Positions 39,335 to 48,235 of a stretch of 64,000 nucleotides of DNA are shown piece after piece; position 1 is the first letter of the stretch, and the number at the start of each line of letters is the position of its first letter. Where the stretch lies: contig JAJPHD010000017.1 in assembly GCA_021325455.1 (NCBI GenBank), positions 1-64,000 on the forward strand. The letters run 5' to 3'. The translations under genes were made by a program, and so were the position numbers. The notes beneath the pieces are model-generated. The model worked only from the letters and a program-made list of their open reading frames with translations. It made no database searches and had not been told where the DNA came from. Origin of the DNA: Actinomycetota bacterium. Lineage in GTDB: Bacteria; Actinomycetota; Acidimicrobiia; Acidimicrobiales; JAJPHD01.

Positions 39335-41524
39335 TCATTGATGGCGGGCGGGGCCCTCCTCCTGTGTCCCCTCCTGCGCACCCTGTGGGGCTGTCGTGCC
39401 ATCCCTGGCCTCCGGCTCACCGAGGAGGCTGCGGACCAGGTCGGCGTCGGCCCGGTGGGTGAGGATGCCCACCCGGTCGCCGGGTTGGAGGACGCTGTCC
39501 CCCCGGGGCAGCAACGGCTCGCTCCCCCGCTGCAGGGTCATGACGATCGTTCCGACCGGCAGGTGGGCCTGGCGGAGCGGCTTGCCGGCCAGGGGGGCGC
39601 CCTCTGCCACCTGGTGGTCCACCACCACGGCGTCCCTCGTCTCCTGGGAGACGTTGCGCAGGTTGGCCCGCAGCCCGGCCCGGTAGCCCCGGACCACGGC
39701 CGAGGTGGTGAGGATCCCCACCACCTGTCGGTCGTCGTCGAGGACCGGGACCCAGCTGTCCCGGGCGTCCATCAGGGAGGCCAGGGCCGAGTCGAGCTTG
39801 GCCCCGGCGGTGGTCGTCGGTGCGGTCAGGTCGGCTTCCCTGGCCACATCGGCGTCCGGAAGGGTCACGGCCCGCTCGGCCAGGGCCGGCCGGCGCACCA
39901 CGCCGATGAAGGCTCCCCGTTCGTCCACCACGGGGGCACCCGGCAGCTGCTCGCGCTCCAGCTTGGCGGCCGCCTCCCCCACGCTGTTGCGCCCCGTGAA
40001 GACCACCCGGGGGACGGCCATGAACTCGGCCACGTCCAAGGTGCCGAGGAGGGGCATGGTCTGGCGGACCCGGTGGGCGGGGGCCTCGGCCCGGCTGCGG
40101 AGCTGGCTGCGATAGATGGTGTCGTCGGCCCGGCGCACGATCAGGGTGGCCAGCCCCACGGCGATCATGGCCGGGGCCAGGGCGGCAAGGGTCCCCGTCA
40201 TCTCGGCGACCATCAGCATCACTGCCAGGGGGGCCCGCGAGATGGCCCCGAAGGTGGCCATCATGCCCACGATCACGAAGGGGGCGGGACCGTGGGGCAC
40301 GCCGGGAGCCACCGGGGCGAGGAGCCTCCACACGGCGGCTCCGGTGAAGGCTCCGATCACCATGCCGGGGCCGAAGATCCCTCCGGACCCGCCTGACCCT
40401 ATGGAGAAGGAGGTGGCCAGGATCTTGGCCAGGGGCAGGACCAACACCACCCACAGAGGAAGGCCGAGGAGCTGGTGGCCGAGGCTGCGCTGGATCCACC
40501 CATAGCCGGTGCCCAGGACCTGGGGGATGGCCACCGCCAGGGAGCCGGTGAGCAGCCCGCCGATGGCGGGCCTCAGATGGCGGGGGACCGGCAGGCGCTT
40601 GAAGGCATCCGTCAGCCCGTAGAAGCCCTTGGAGTAGGCCAGTCCGACGAAGCCGCCAACCACGCCGATCAGCGCGTACCAGGCCAGCTGGAGAGGGTGG
40701 GTGAAGTGGTACCCGGGGGCGGCGAAGCCGAACAGGGGCTGGTAGCCCATGAACGCTCCGAAGACCGTGAAGCCGATGATCGAGGCGATGATGGACGGGA
40801 TGAGCGCCTCCACCTCGATGTCGTCCCGGTAGAGGATCTCGGCCGAGAGCAGGGCCCCGCCCAGAGGGGCGCTGAAGATGGAGCCGATGCCCGACCCGAT
40901 GCCTATGGCCACAGCTATGCGACCGTCGCTGGGCGACAGGTCGAGCACCCGGGCGAGGAGCGAGCCGAACCCGGCGCTGATCTGGGCGGTGGGCCCCTCC
41001 CGACCCCCCGATCCCCCCGAGCCGATGGTGAGAGCAGAGGCCACGATCTTCACCGCCACCGCCCGCGCCCTCACCCCCCGGGGGTTGACATGCACGGCCG
41101 AGATGGCGGCGTCGGTACCGTGCCCTTCCGCCTCGGGGGCCAGGGTGAAGACGAGCAGGCCGGAGAGGAGACCGCCCAGGCCCACGATGAGGGGGAGGGC
41201 CCACGGGCGGGGGAAGGCGGCCGACCCGTGGAGGAATCCCTCACCGGCGGGGGTGGGAACCTGGTAGCCGGCCAGGTCCGTGAGGAACAGGTGGGTTGCC
41301 AGGGTGAGGCTCTGGTAGAAGGCCACCGCTCCGAGGCCAGCGATCACGCCCACCAGCACCCCGAGGATGAGCCACTTGCGCAGGTAGGTGGCGGAGCGCA
41401 GGTGTCGGGAGGCAGTGCTGGTGAGGGACCGCAGCCGGGTCCGCACCGTGGGCGGCAGAGCCAGGGGGAAGGAGCTGGGCTCGGGGCCGCCGACCCGGCT
41501 GCCGGGGCGCTGGTCGGGCGTCAC
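39335..41524 (-). CDS. ClC-family chloride transporter with CBS and RCK_C domains
   Basis: GTG 41524 overlaps the MarR stop (GTGA), 729 residues. The ClC core (about 50-460) has SALTIGSGGSGGREGPTAQI (the GREGP selectivity and gating-Glu segment), FSIGSGGSGGIFGPGMVIGA (GxFxP) and FGAISRAPLAVMLMVAEMTG. Two CBS domains follow (about 490-610: MAVPRVVFTGRNSVGEAAAK, and DSALASLMDARDSWVPVLDD). A C-terminal TrkA/RCK_C-like domain is at about 640-710 (HLPVGTIVMTLQRGSEPLLP). These cytoplasmic domains suggest nucleotide-regulated anion/proton exchange. It is co-transcribed with and downstream of a MarR regulator. Confidence 0.92.
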   Translation of the reverse strand: MTPDQRPGSRVGGPEPSSFPLALPPTVRTRLRSLTSTASRHLRSATYLRKWLILGVLVGVIAGLGAVAFYQSLTLATHLFLTDLAGYQVPTPAGEGFLHGSAAFPRPWALPLIVGLGGLLSGLLVFTLAPEAEGHGTDAAISAVHVNPRGVRARAVAVKIVASALTIGSGGSGGREGPTAQISAGFGSLLARVLDLSPSDGRIAVAIGIGSGIGSIFSAPLGGALLSAEILYRDDIEVEALIPSIIASIIGFTVFGAFMGYQPLFGFAAPGYHFTHPLQLAWYALIGVVGGFVGLAYSKGFYGLTDAFKRLPVPRHLRPAIGGLLTGSLAVAIPQVLGTGYGWIQRSLGHQLLGLPLWVVLVLPLAKILATSFSIGSGGSGGIFGPGMVIGAFTGAAVWRLLAPVAPGVPHGPAPFVIVGMMATFGAISRAPLAVMLMVAEMTGTLAALAPAMIAVGLATLIVRRADDTIYRSQLRSRAEAPAHRVRQTMPLLGTLDVAEFMAVPRVVFTGRNSVGEAAAKLEREQLPGAPVVDERGAFIGVVRRPALAERAVTLPDADVAREADLTAPTTTAGAKLDSALASLMDARDSWVPVLDDDRQVVGILTTSAVVRGYRAGLRANLRNVSQETRDAVVVDHQVAEGAPLAGKPLRQAHLPVGTIVMTLQRGSEPLLPRGDSVLQPGDRVGILTHRADADLVRSLLGEPEARDGTTAPQGAQEGTQEEGPARHQ

Positions 41525-42006
41525 AGCTCCCAGCCCGCCGCCCAGTCCTGGTCGGGGACCTCGCCGGCGCCATCGGCGAAGGCCGAGAGCGATTCCACCA
41601 GGCGGTCCCGTCGCTCCGGCGGGATGGTCGCCACCACCCGGGCGATCTCGGCCCGCCTCCTCTCAGTGACCTCCTCTATCAGCCTCCGCCCGGCGGGAGT
41701 GAGGGCCAGCACCACCTGGCGGCGGTCCCGCGGCGAGGTGCGCCGGCGGACGAGGCTTTTCTTCACCAGGCGATCGACCATGCGGGTGGCGGTGGAGGGG
41801 GCCACGCCGAGGGCAGCAGCCAGGGGCCCCACCCCTTGAGGGCCCCGGGCAGCCAGGACCACCAGTGCCCGGTACTGAGGGAGGGTCACGTCCTCGGCCA
41901 TGCCGGCGAGGGACCGGGCGGCCACGGCGACGAGAGCCCGACTGGCCCGTAGCACGGCGTCTATGACCGGGTCGACGGTGCCCCCAGGAGCGATCGATGA
42001 TGGCAC
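41521..42006 (-). CDS. MarR-family transcriptional regulator
   Basis: A 161-residue winged-helix regulator: PQYRALVVLAARGPQGVGPL, AAALGVAPSTATRMVDRLVK (recognition helix), and the wing LVRRRTSPRDRRQVVLALTP. Dimerisation helices flank the core. The GTG start has no ribosome site, but AATAAT lies six bases upstream of it on the coding strand, which fits a leaderless transcript. It is translationally coupled to the ClC gene and divergent from the protease-like lipoprotein gene. It may regulate both via the 67-base intergenic region, which contains the AT-rich TTGCATATAGCAG. Confidence 0.88.
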   Translation of the reverse strand: MPSSIAPGGTVDPVIDAVLRASRALVAVAARSLAGMAEDVTLPQYRALVVLAARGPQGVGPLAAALGVAPSTATRMVDRLVKKSLVRRRTSPRDRRQVVLALTPAGRRLIEEVTERRRAEIARVVATIPPERRDRLVESLSAFADGAGEVPDQDWAAGWEL

Positions 42007-42073
42007 AAGGAAATTATTGCATATAGCAGGTAGCTCTGGTGGAGGCCGGCCGGCCGGAGGGTAGACCGGGCCC
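42007..42073. promoter_or_regulatory. Divergent promoter/operator region, MarR and retropepsin-like lipoprotein
   Basis: An AT-rich island (about 42008-42034) contains TTGCATATAGCA, an imperfect palindrome of a size suited to a MarR dimer, and the -10-like AATAAT for the marR gene on the minus strand. Autoregulation is likely by family precedent but is not shown. Confidence 0.4.
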
Positions 42074-43096
42074 GTGACGGCAGTCCCTTCCGGCCCCCTC
42101 GGGACCCGGGGCCGCCGGTGGGGCCGGCCGGCCCTGCTGGCTGGGGCTGTCTGCTCGGCGGCGTTGCTCGCTTCCTGCGGGCGGCCGGCGCTGGTTCCCC
42201 CACCGTTGCCCCGGGGCTTTCCCCACGACGAGTTCGCCGTCCGGGTCCTGCGTGGCCCTCAGCACGCCACCCTGCTGGTGGCGGCGGTGAGCATTGCCGG
42301 CCGCGGCCCCTATCCCTTCCTGGTGGACTCCGGGGCAGCCGTGTCGATAGTGGCACCGGCGCTGGCCCGGTCACTGCACCTGGCCCGGGCCCCTTCCTTC
42401 TCCCAGCCTCTGAGCGGCGTGGGATGCACCACCCGGCCCCGGGCCGTGCGGGTCAGCCGTTGGAGGGTGGGCCGGCTCCAGCTGCCCGCGGCCCGGGTGG
42501 CCAGCCTCGAGCTCGACATCGGCGCGTCCGGAGAGCAGGTGGACGGGCTGCTCGGCTCCGATGTCATGAGCAGGCTCTCGGCCCTCACGGTGGACTACCG
42601 GGCCGGTCGGGCCACCCTGGCGCCCGTCCCGGCCCGGAGGGGGCGCGATGGCGTGGCCCGGCTGGTTGTGGTGCGAGCCCTGGGAGAGGTGGCCGCCTTC
42701 GCTCCGGTGAGGGTGGACGGCCGGGGGCCCTTTCCCTTCGTCGTCGACACCGGGGCCTCTACCTCCGCCATCTCCTCCTCGCTGGCAGGGAGGCTTCATC
42801 TGGGCGTCGCCAGCCGGCACGTGAGGGTGGGAGGGGTGCACTGCCCGGCCACGGCCAGTGTGGTCAGCGTCCACCGCTGGGACGTGGGCAGCGTCCCCCT
42901 TGCCTCCCACCACCTCATCTCGATCAGCTTCCCCGCCCTTCCCCGCCGCCGGGGAGTCACCCGCCGGGGGCTGGCTGGGCTCGTGGGCTCGGACGTCCTC
43001 AGCCGGTTCGGCACCGTCACCATCGACTATGCCCATGGCCGCCTGCTGCTTGGCCCGGCCGACGGCGGGGGGAAGCCCGGCTCCACCAAGTCGTAG
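42074..43096 (+). CDS. Lipoprotein with two retropepsin-like aspartic protease lobes
   Basis: GTG 42074, 340 residues. The signal peptide ends in a lipobox, ALLASCGRP, so the protein is probably lipid-anchored outside the membrane. It then shows an internal duplication. Lobe 1 (about 60-185) has GPYPFLVDSGAAVSIVAPAL near residue 83 and ends QVDGLLGSDVMSRLSALTVD. Lobe 2 (about 200-330) has GPFPFVVDTGASTSAISSSL near residue 223 and ends GLAGLVGSDVLSRFGTVTID. Each lobe keeps the D[ST]GA active-site motif and the hydrophobic-hydrophobic-Gly partner. Retropepsins work as homodimers; here both halves are on one chain, as in pepsins. The target is unknown. Confidence 0.82.
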   Translation: MTAVPSGPLGTRGRRWGRPALLAGAVCSAALLASCGRPALVPPPLPRGFPHDEFAVRVLRGPQHATLLVAAVSIAGRGPYPFLVDSGAAVSIVAPALARSLHLARAPSFSQPLSGVGCTTRPRAVRVSRWRVGRLQLPAARVASLELDIGASGEQVDGLLGSDVMSRLSALTVDYRAGRATLAPVPARRGRDGVARLVVVRALGEVAAFAPVRVDGRGPFPFVVDTGASTSAISSSLAGRLHLGVASRHVRVGGVHCPATASVVSVHRWDVGSVPLASHHLISISFPALPRRRGVTRRGLAGLVGSDVLSRFGTVTIDYAHGRLLLGPADGGGKPGSTKS

Positions 43097-43105
43097 ATTC
43101 CCGGG

Positions 43106-45307
43106 GTGGCCAACAAAGCGTGGTCGGCCAGGTCCGTGGTGAGGGACGCCCTGAGTGTGGACCGCTCCAAGCTGGCGGCCGGCGCCGGAGCCAGGGCCGC
43201 TCTCGGGATGGCCATCCCCCTGGTCGTGGGAGCTGCCACCGGCCAGCTCCTCATGGGGGTCTCGGCATCGGTCGGGGCCCTGTCCGGGGGGTTCGCCTCC
43301 CTGCAGGGCACGTACCGGAGCCGAGCCGGCGTCATTGTGGCCGCGTCAGGGGGGATGGCCCTGTCGGCATTCGTGGGCGCCAGCGCCGGCCACCTTCTCG
43401 GACCGGGAATCGTGCTCACGGCGGCGTGGGGCTTCGCCGCCGGGATCCTCGTGGCCTTCGGGCAGGCGGCCACGGTCGTGGGCTTGCAATCGGTGGTGGG
43501 ACTGGTGGTCTTCGGCCAGTTCTCCCTGGGACCGGGCGAGGCGGCCCTCCAGGGAGCCCTGGTCCTGGCCGGAGGGCTGCTGCAGACCCTCCTCGTGGTG
43601 GCTATCTGGCCCTTGCGCCGGTTCCCTGCCGAGCGCAAGGCCCTGAGCCAGGCCTACGGGGTGCTGGCCAGCCACGCCCGCTCGCTGGCCGGGTCTCCTG
43701 GGAGGCTGCTGGAGCCGTTGGCCCTCCAGGGCCTCGATGCCACCATGCGTGATCCCCAGCCCTTGGGGGAGGCGGGCGACATGGTTGCCTACAGGAGCCT
43801 GGCGGACCAGACCGAGCGCCTCCGCCTGGAGCTGGCCCGCCTGTCCCAGGCTCGCCAGCACCTCCAGGAGGCCGGCGACGAGGGCGGCGTCCGGGACCTC
43901 GACGCCGTCACCCGGGCCGCAGGGGGCTTGCTGGACCGGGTGGCTGATGCCATCGGGTCCGGACATGCCCCATCGGGATTGGAAGCTGACAGGCAACAGC
44001 TGCGCGAGGCTCTGTCCCACCTGGACCTCCTGGCCCGGCGGTCCGGTGATGACGGCTCCGGCTGGAACGAGGCCCTGGCCAGGGAGGCCAGGGACGCCGC
44101 CCAGGCCCTGGCCGGCACGGTGCGCTCGGTCGTCCGGCTGGCCGGGGTCCCAGCCGGCAAGGGGAACCTCCCTGCCGATCCGGGGGCCGAGCTGGCCTCA
44201 CTGGTGCCCCGCCGGCCCGGGACCGAGGTCCTGAGGCTGGGAGATCGCCTGGAGATGCTGCGGGCCAACCTCACGCTCGGGTCGGAGGCCTGTCGCCATG
44301 CCATCCGGCTGGCGGGGACGCTGGCACTGGCTGCGGGCGTATCCCACCTGGTTCCCCTTGGCCACGGCTACTGGCTCCCCATGACCGTGATGATCGTCCT
44401 CAAGCCCGACTTTGCCGCCACGGCCTCCCGCGGGGTGGCCCGGAGCCTGGGAACCCTGGTGGGGGCGGCCCTGGTGACGGCGGTCCTTGCCGGGTTGCGC
44501 CCGGGGCCCGATGCCCTCATCGGGCTCACCGTCGGCCTCTACTGGGCAGCCATCACCCTCCTGTTTGCCAACTACGCCGCCTTCAGCATCTGCGTGGCGT
44601 CCCTGGTCGTGGCCCTCTTGGCCTTCACCGGGCAACCGGAGGTAGCCTTGGCCGCCGATCGGGCCGTCTACACCCTGGGTGGGGGCTTCCTGGCCCTCGT
44701 CGCCTACCTGGCCTGGCCCACCTGGGAACGGGCGGTGGTGGCCGAGCGCCTGGCGACGCTGGTGGAGACCGATGCTCGCTACGGCCGTGCCGTCCTGGCA
44801 GCCTGGGCCGACCCTTCGGGCCCCGATCCCGCCCGGCTCCAGCGGGCGAGACTCGAGGCCCGCCTGGCGCGCTCCAACGCCGAGGCGTCCGTCCAGCGCT
44901 GGCTCTCCGAGCCCTCCTCCCCCAGGGGCGGGAACGGGGCGGGGCTTTCCCCCGAGGTGGCCCGGGGGGTGCTGGCGGCCGTGCACCGCTACGTCCGGGG
45001 GGTGCTGGCCCTCCATGCCGCCCTGGTTCCCAGCGGGCCGCCTCACCCCGAGGTCGCCGAGCTGGCCTCCCAGGTGGAAGAAGCCCTGTCAGCGGTGGCT
45101 CGGAACCTTCGCACCGGCCCGGGCCATGGCTGCCTACCTCCCTTGCGCTCCACGCAGCTGGCCCTGGCGGGCGGGGAGGGGGAGGGGAGGGGCCCCTCGG
45201 CCAGCGTCCTGGCGACCGAGAGCGACCTCATCGTGGACGCCGTGGACACCCTTGGGCACCTGGTGGGCCTCCGCCCTCCCGGAGAAGGGCTCGCCAGCAC
45301 CCCGTGA
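43106..45307 (+). CDS. FUSC-family membrane transporter
   Basis: GTG 43106, 733 residues, nine bases after the lipoprotein gene. Two six-helix membrane blocks (about 25-165 and 400-540) flank a long helical cytoplasmic domain. The second block has HLVPLGHGYWLPMTVMIVLK, PDFAATASRGVARSLGTLVG, and ITLLFANYAAFSICVASLVV, typical of the FUSC/YccS/aromatic acid exporter group. A further cytoplasmic region is at the C-terminus. It probably exports aromatic acids or similar compounds by proton exchange. Co-transcription with the lipoprotein suggests a joint envelope function. Confidence 0.88.
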   Translation: MANKAWSARSVVRDALSVDRSKLAAGAGARAALGMAIPLVVGAATGQLLMGVSASVGALSGGFASLQGTYRSRAGVIVAASGGMALSAFVGASAGHLLGPGIVLTAAWGFAAGILVAFGQAATVVGLQSVVGLVVFGQFSLGPGEAALQGALVLAGGLLQTLLVVAIWPLRRFPAERKALSQAYGVLASHARSLAGSPGRLLEPLALQGLDATMRDPQPLGEAGDMVAYRSLADQTERLRLELARLSQARQHLQEAGDEGGVRDLDAVTRAAGGLLDRVADAIGSGHAPSGLEADRQQLREALSHLDLLARRSGDDGSGWNEALAREARDAAQALAGTVRSVVRLAGVPAGKGNLPADPGAELASLVPRRPGTEVLRLGDRLEMLRANLTLGSEACRHAIRLAGTLALAAGVSHLVPLGHGYWLPMTVMIVLKPDFAATASRGVARSLGTLVGAALVTAVLAGLRPGPDALIGLTVGLYWAAITLLFANYAAFSICVASLVVALLAFTGQPEVALAADRAVYTLGGGFLALVAYLAWPTWERAVVAERLATLVETDARYGRAVLAAWADPSGPDPARLQRARLEARLARSNAEASVQRWLSEPSSPRGGNGAGLSPEVARGVLAAVHRYVRGVLALHAALVPSGPPHPEVAELASQVEEALSAVARNLRTGPGHGCLPPLRSTQLALAGGEGEGRGPSASVLATESDLIVDAVDTLGHLVGLRPPGEGLASTP

Positions 45308-45323
45308 GCCCCCCGCCCCGGCC

Positions 45324-46340
45324 CTAGCCGGCTGGGGCGCTGGGTCCCTCACCGGCACCGCTCGCCTCGACGGCTGCGGCCAGGTGGGCAAGGTCGTCCT
45401 CCTTCAGCTCGAGGCCGGCAGCCGGGAGCCAGCCATCGACCTGGCTGGGCCGGCGAGCGCCCACGATGGCGCCCGTGACGCCCGGGAAGGACAGGGTCCA
45501 GGCCACGGCCACGGCTGCGGGGGAGACCCCGTGGCGGTCGGCTACGGGCCGGATCGCCTCCGCCAGGTTCAGGTTGGCCCGCAAAGCCTCTCCCTGGAAG
45601 TCCGGATGGCGGCTCCGCCAGTCGCCGGGGTCCAGGCTCGATACCCGTTCGGGGGTGAAGGCCCCGGTGAGGAGCCCCGAGGCCATGGGGCTGTAGACGA
45701 TGGCCCCTGTCCCGTGCGCCGCCGCCCAAGGCAGCACGTCAGCCCCGGCCCGGCGGTGTATGAGGTTGAAGGGGGGCTGGACGGAGTCCACGTGACCGAG
45801 CTTCTCGGCCGCCTCCAGCTGCTCCACGCCGTGGTTGGAAAGGCCCACCGCCCGGACCTTGCCCTGTTGCTTGAGGTCCAAGAAGGTGGCCCAGTAGTCC
45901 TCGAGGGCGGTGCCGTCCTCGGCGGGCCAGTGCATCTGGTAGAGGTCGATGCGCTCCACCTGCAACCGGCGTAGGGACGCCTCGACCTCGCCCCGCAGGC
46001 TGTCGGGGTTCCCCACCCGGCGAGGAGGCGACGAGGGGTCCCGTCGGTCCCAGACCAGCCCGGCCTTGGTGAAGATGTAGGGGCGGTCGGCGGGGGCCAG
46101 GCCTGACACGGCCCTGGCCACGACCTCCTCGGAGTGACCGAGCCCATAGACGGCGGCCGTGTCTATCCAGTTGATGCCGGACTCCAAGGCGTGGCGGATG
46201 GCGGCGATGGACTCCGAGTCATCCTGGGAGCCCCAGGCGAAGGCCCAGCCCCCGCCTCCGAGAGCCCAGGCTCCGAAGCCCACCCGGCTGATCTCCATGT
46301 CCGTCCGGCCCAGCCTGGCCGTGGGGAGAGAGCTGCCCAT
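45324..46340 (-). CDS. Aldo/keto reductase
   Basis: ATG 46340 is preceded by AAAGGAGGAACCT, one of the best ribosome sites in the window; 338 residues. The catalytic tetrad is visible: Asp and Tyr in INWIDTAAVYG, Lys in PYIFTKAG, and His in IDLYQMHWPAEDG. The NADPH-binding end contains VGARRPSQVDGWLPAAGLEL. The TIM-barrel motif GKVRAVGLSNHGVEQLEAAE is present. It is divergent from a TetR gene across a perfect palindrome (46370-46390), so its expression is probably repressed by that protein and induced by a substrate-like ligand. Confidence 0.93.
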   Translation of the reverse strand: MGSSLPTARLGRTDMEISRVGFGAWALGGGGWAFAWGSQDDSESIAAIRHALESGINWIDTAAVYGLGHSEEVVARAVSGLAPADRPYIFTKAGLVWDRRDPSSPPRRVGNPDSLRGEVEASLRRLQVERIDLYQMHWPAEDGTALEDYWATFLDLKQQGKVRAVGLSNHGVEQLEAAEKLGHVDSVQPPFNLIHRRAGADVLPWAAAHGTGAIVYSPMASGLLTGAFTPERVSSLDPGDWRSRHPDFQGEALRANLNLAEAIRPVADRHGVSPAAVAVAWTLSFPGVTGAIVGARRPSQVDGWLPAAGLELKEDDLAHLAAAVEASGAGEGPSAPAG

Positions 46341-46369
46341 AGGTTCCTCCTTTGGAGTGGCTGGACGTC

Positions 46370-46390
46370 TACGATACGGAGCGTATCGTA
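46370..46390. promoter_or_regulatory. Perfect palindromic operator between aldo/keto reductase and TetR genes
   Basis: TACGATACG-GAG-CGTATCGTA is a 9-bp perfect inverted repeat with a 3-base centre, lying 30 bases from the reductase ATG and 26 from the tetR ATG. Each arm includes a -10-like TATCGT reading outward, so a bound repressor would block both promoters. Confidence 0.85.
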
Positions 46391-46415
46391 ATAGGCGCTT
46401 GCTAGGGTCAAGACC

Positions 46416-47018
46416 ATGGGGACCATGGGCCTCCCGGGTGCTCACCGGGGCCGGCCCCGCAGCGAGGGGGCCGACCGGGCCATCCTGGAGGCCGCCGCCG
46501 CCCTGCTGGCCGAACGGGGCCTGGCCAGGATGTCGATCGAGGAGGTGGCTGCGAGGGCGGGCGTGGCCAAGACCACGGTGTACCGGAGGTGGACCTCCAA
46601 GGGTGCGGTGGCCCTGGATGCCTTCGTGACCCGCTATCTCGCCCTGCAGCCCCTCCCTGACACCGGGAACCTGCGGGGAGACCTGCTGAAGGCCCTCCGG
46701 AACTGGCGCCGGGCGGTGAGTGACCCCCTGATCGCCCGCTCGCTCACGGGCCTCATCGCCGAGGTCCAAGGGGACCCCGTGCTGGCCCTGGCCTGGAAGG
46801 TGCGGGTGGTGCAGCCCATCCGTGACCAGTGGAGGAGGATGTTCGAGCGGGCCCTGGACCGCGGGGAGATCGACCCCGGAACAGACGTGGAGGTGGCCAT
46901 GGACCTCGTGTTCGGGCCTGGGTACCATCGCCTCGTCCACCGGCACCTTCCGGTTACGGACGGGTTCACCCGCTCAGTGGTGGATGCGGTTCTCGTGGGG
47001 ATCGGCACCCGCCCTTGA
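46416..47018 (+). CDS. TetR-family transcriptional regulator
   Basis: A 200-residue regulator. The N-terminal helix-turn-helix reads AILEAAAALLAERGLARMSI, EEVAARAGVAKTTVYRRWTS (recognition helix TTVYRRW) and KGAVALDAFVTRYLAL. The ligand-binding C-terminal domain (about 75-200) includes GDLLKALRNWRRAVSDPLIA and MDLVFGPGYHRLVHRHLPVT, similar to the TetR_C_11-type domain. It is divergent from the aldo/keto reductase and probably represses it and itself by binding the palindrome at 46370-46390. Confidence 0.93.
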   Translation: MGTMGLPGAHRGRPRSEGADRAILEAAAALLAERGLARMSIEEVAARAGVAKTTVYRRWTSKGAVALDAFVTRYLALQPLPDTGNLRGDLLKALRNWRRAVSDPLIARSLTGLIAEVQGDPVLALAWKVRVVQPIRDQWRRMFERALDRGEIDPGTDVEVAMDLVFGPGYHRLVHRHLPVTDGFTRSVVDAVLVGIGTRP

Positions 47019-47087
47019 TCGGCCAGCGGGAATGTTGCGGTCACAACTATCGTTTGGCCCTACAGACCCCCAGGAAGGAGGCGGCAG

Positions 47088-48092
47088 ATGCCCGCCATCA
47101 CCGTTGATGACATCTTGACCCTGCCCCGGATCCCGAGCCCGGACCCCGTCGTGATGAAGGAGCGCCCGGTACGCTCGGTTACCAGCGCGCCGGCGGCCCT
47201 CGAGGGTGAGGGCTTCCCGGTGCGGCGGGCCTTTGCCGGGGTGGCCCTGTCTGACCTCGACCCCTTCATCCACATGGACCAGATGGGAGAGGTGGAGTAC
47301 GCCCCGGGTGAGCCCAAAGGGACACCGTGGCACCCACACCGGGGGTTCGAGACCGTCACCTACATGATCGATGGCGTCTTCGACCACCAGGACTCGAACG
47401 GGGGCGGGGGCCGTATCACCAACGGCGACACCCAGTGGATGACCGCCGGTGCGGGGATCCTGCACATCGAGAGCCCGCCTGAGTTCCTGGTGGCCTCCGG
47501 GGGGCTCTTCCACGGGGTCCAGCTCTGGGTCAACCTGCCCAGGGCGAACAAGTGGAACCCGCCGCGCTACCAGGACATCAGGGGCAGGGAGGCCACCCTC
47601 CTCACCACCGAGGACGGGGGGGCCCTGGTCAGGGTGATAGCGGGCGAGGTGGCAGGCCACAAGGGCCCAGGCTCCACCTTCACGCCCATCACCTACCTGC
47701 ATGCGAGCCTCAGCCCGGGAGCCAGGCTGGCGCTCCCCTGGCCGGCTGACTTCAATGCTCTGGCCTACGTGCTGGCCGGGCAGGGCAGTGCCGGGGCCGC
47801 AGGGCGGCCGGTCGGCACGGGCCAGCTGGCGGTGTTCGGGCCCGGGGACTTCCTCAGCCTCGCTGCCTCCCCCCGGCAGGACAGCCACATCCCCTACATG
47901 GAGGTCCTGGTGCTCGGGGGGCTGCCCATACGCGAGCCCGTAGTCCACTACGGGCCCTTCGTCATGAACAGCAAGGACGAGATCATCCAGGCCCTGGAGG
48001 ACTACCAGGCCGGGCGGTTGGGCCGTATCCCGGCAGCTTCCATGCCTCACCGGCACCCGGGAGACGCCGACCTCGGCTCAGAGGTCCGTTAG
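47088..48092 (+). CDS. Pirin-family cupin protein
   Basis: A 334-residue bicupin. The N-terminal cupin carries the pirin metal motif PWHPHRGFETVTYMIDGVFD (His, His) and GDTQWMTAGAGILHIESPPE (His and Glu ligands). The C-terminal cupin has LALPWPADFNALAYVLAGQG. FHGVQLWVNLPRANKWNPPR is typical of the family. Bacterial pirins are quercetinases or regulate central metabolism through partner binding. The four metal ligands are intact here. It follows tetR by 69 bases on the same strand and has AAGGAGG before its ATG. Confidence 0.93.
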   Translation: MPAITVDDILTLPRIPSPDPVVMKERPVRSVTSAPAALEGEGFPVRRAFAGVALSDLDPFIHMDQMGEVEYAPGEPKGTPWHPHRGFETVTYMIDGVFDHQDSNGGGGRITNGDTQWMTAGAGILHIESPPEFLVASGGLFHGVQLWVNLPRANKWNPPRYQDIRGREATLLTTEDGGALVRVIAGEVAGHKGPGSTFTPITYLHASLSPGARLALPWPADFNALAYVLAGQGSAGAAGRPVGTGQLAVFGPGDFLSLAASPRQDSHIPYMEVLVLGGLPIREPVVHYGPFVMNSKDEIIQALEDYQAGRLGRIPAASMPHRHPGDADLGSEVR

Positions 48093-48140
48093 GCGACGGC
48101 GGGACCTGGCTCGATAGGCAGCCCGGCGAGCCGGCCCGGC

Positions 48141-48230
48141 CCGGGGTGCTTCGCCAGACGGTGGTGGAGCCGGCGGGCGGGCCTGGACCGGGGTGCTTCG
48201 CCAGACGGTGGTGGAGCCCGGCGGGCGGGC
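48141..48230. repeat. Two tandem 42-43 base direct repeats downstream of pirin
   Basis: Copy 1 (48141-48182) and copy 2 (48188-48230) both run from CCGGGGTGCTTCGCCAGACG through GTGGTGGAG to GGCGGGCGGGC, identical except for one extra C in copy 2, with a 5-base spacer. They are non-coding and of recent origin, judging by identity. Other copies are not seen in the window. Confidence 0.9.
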
Positions 48231-48235
48231 GACTG

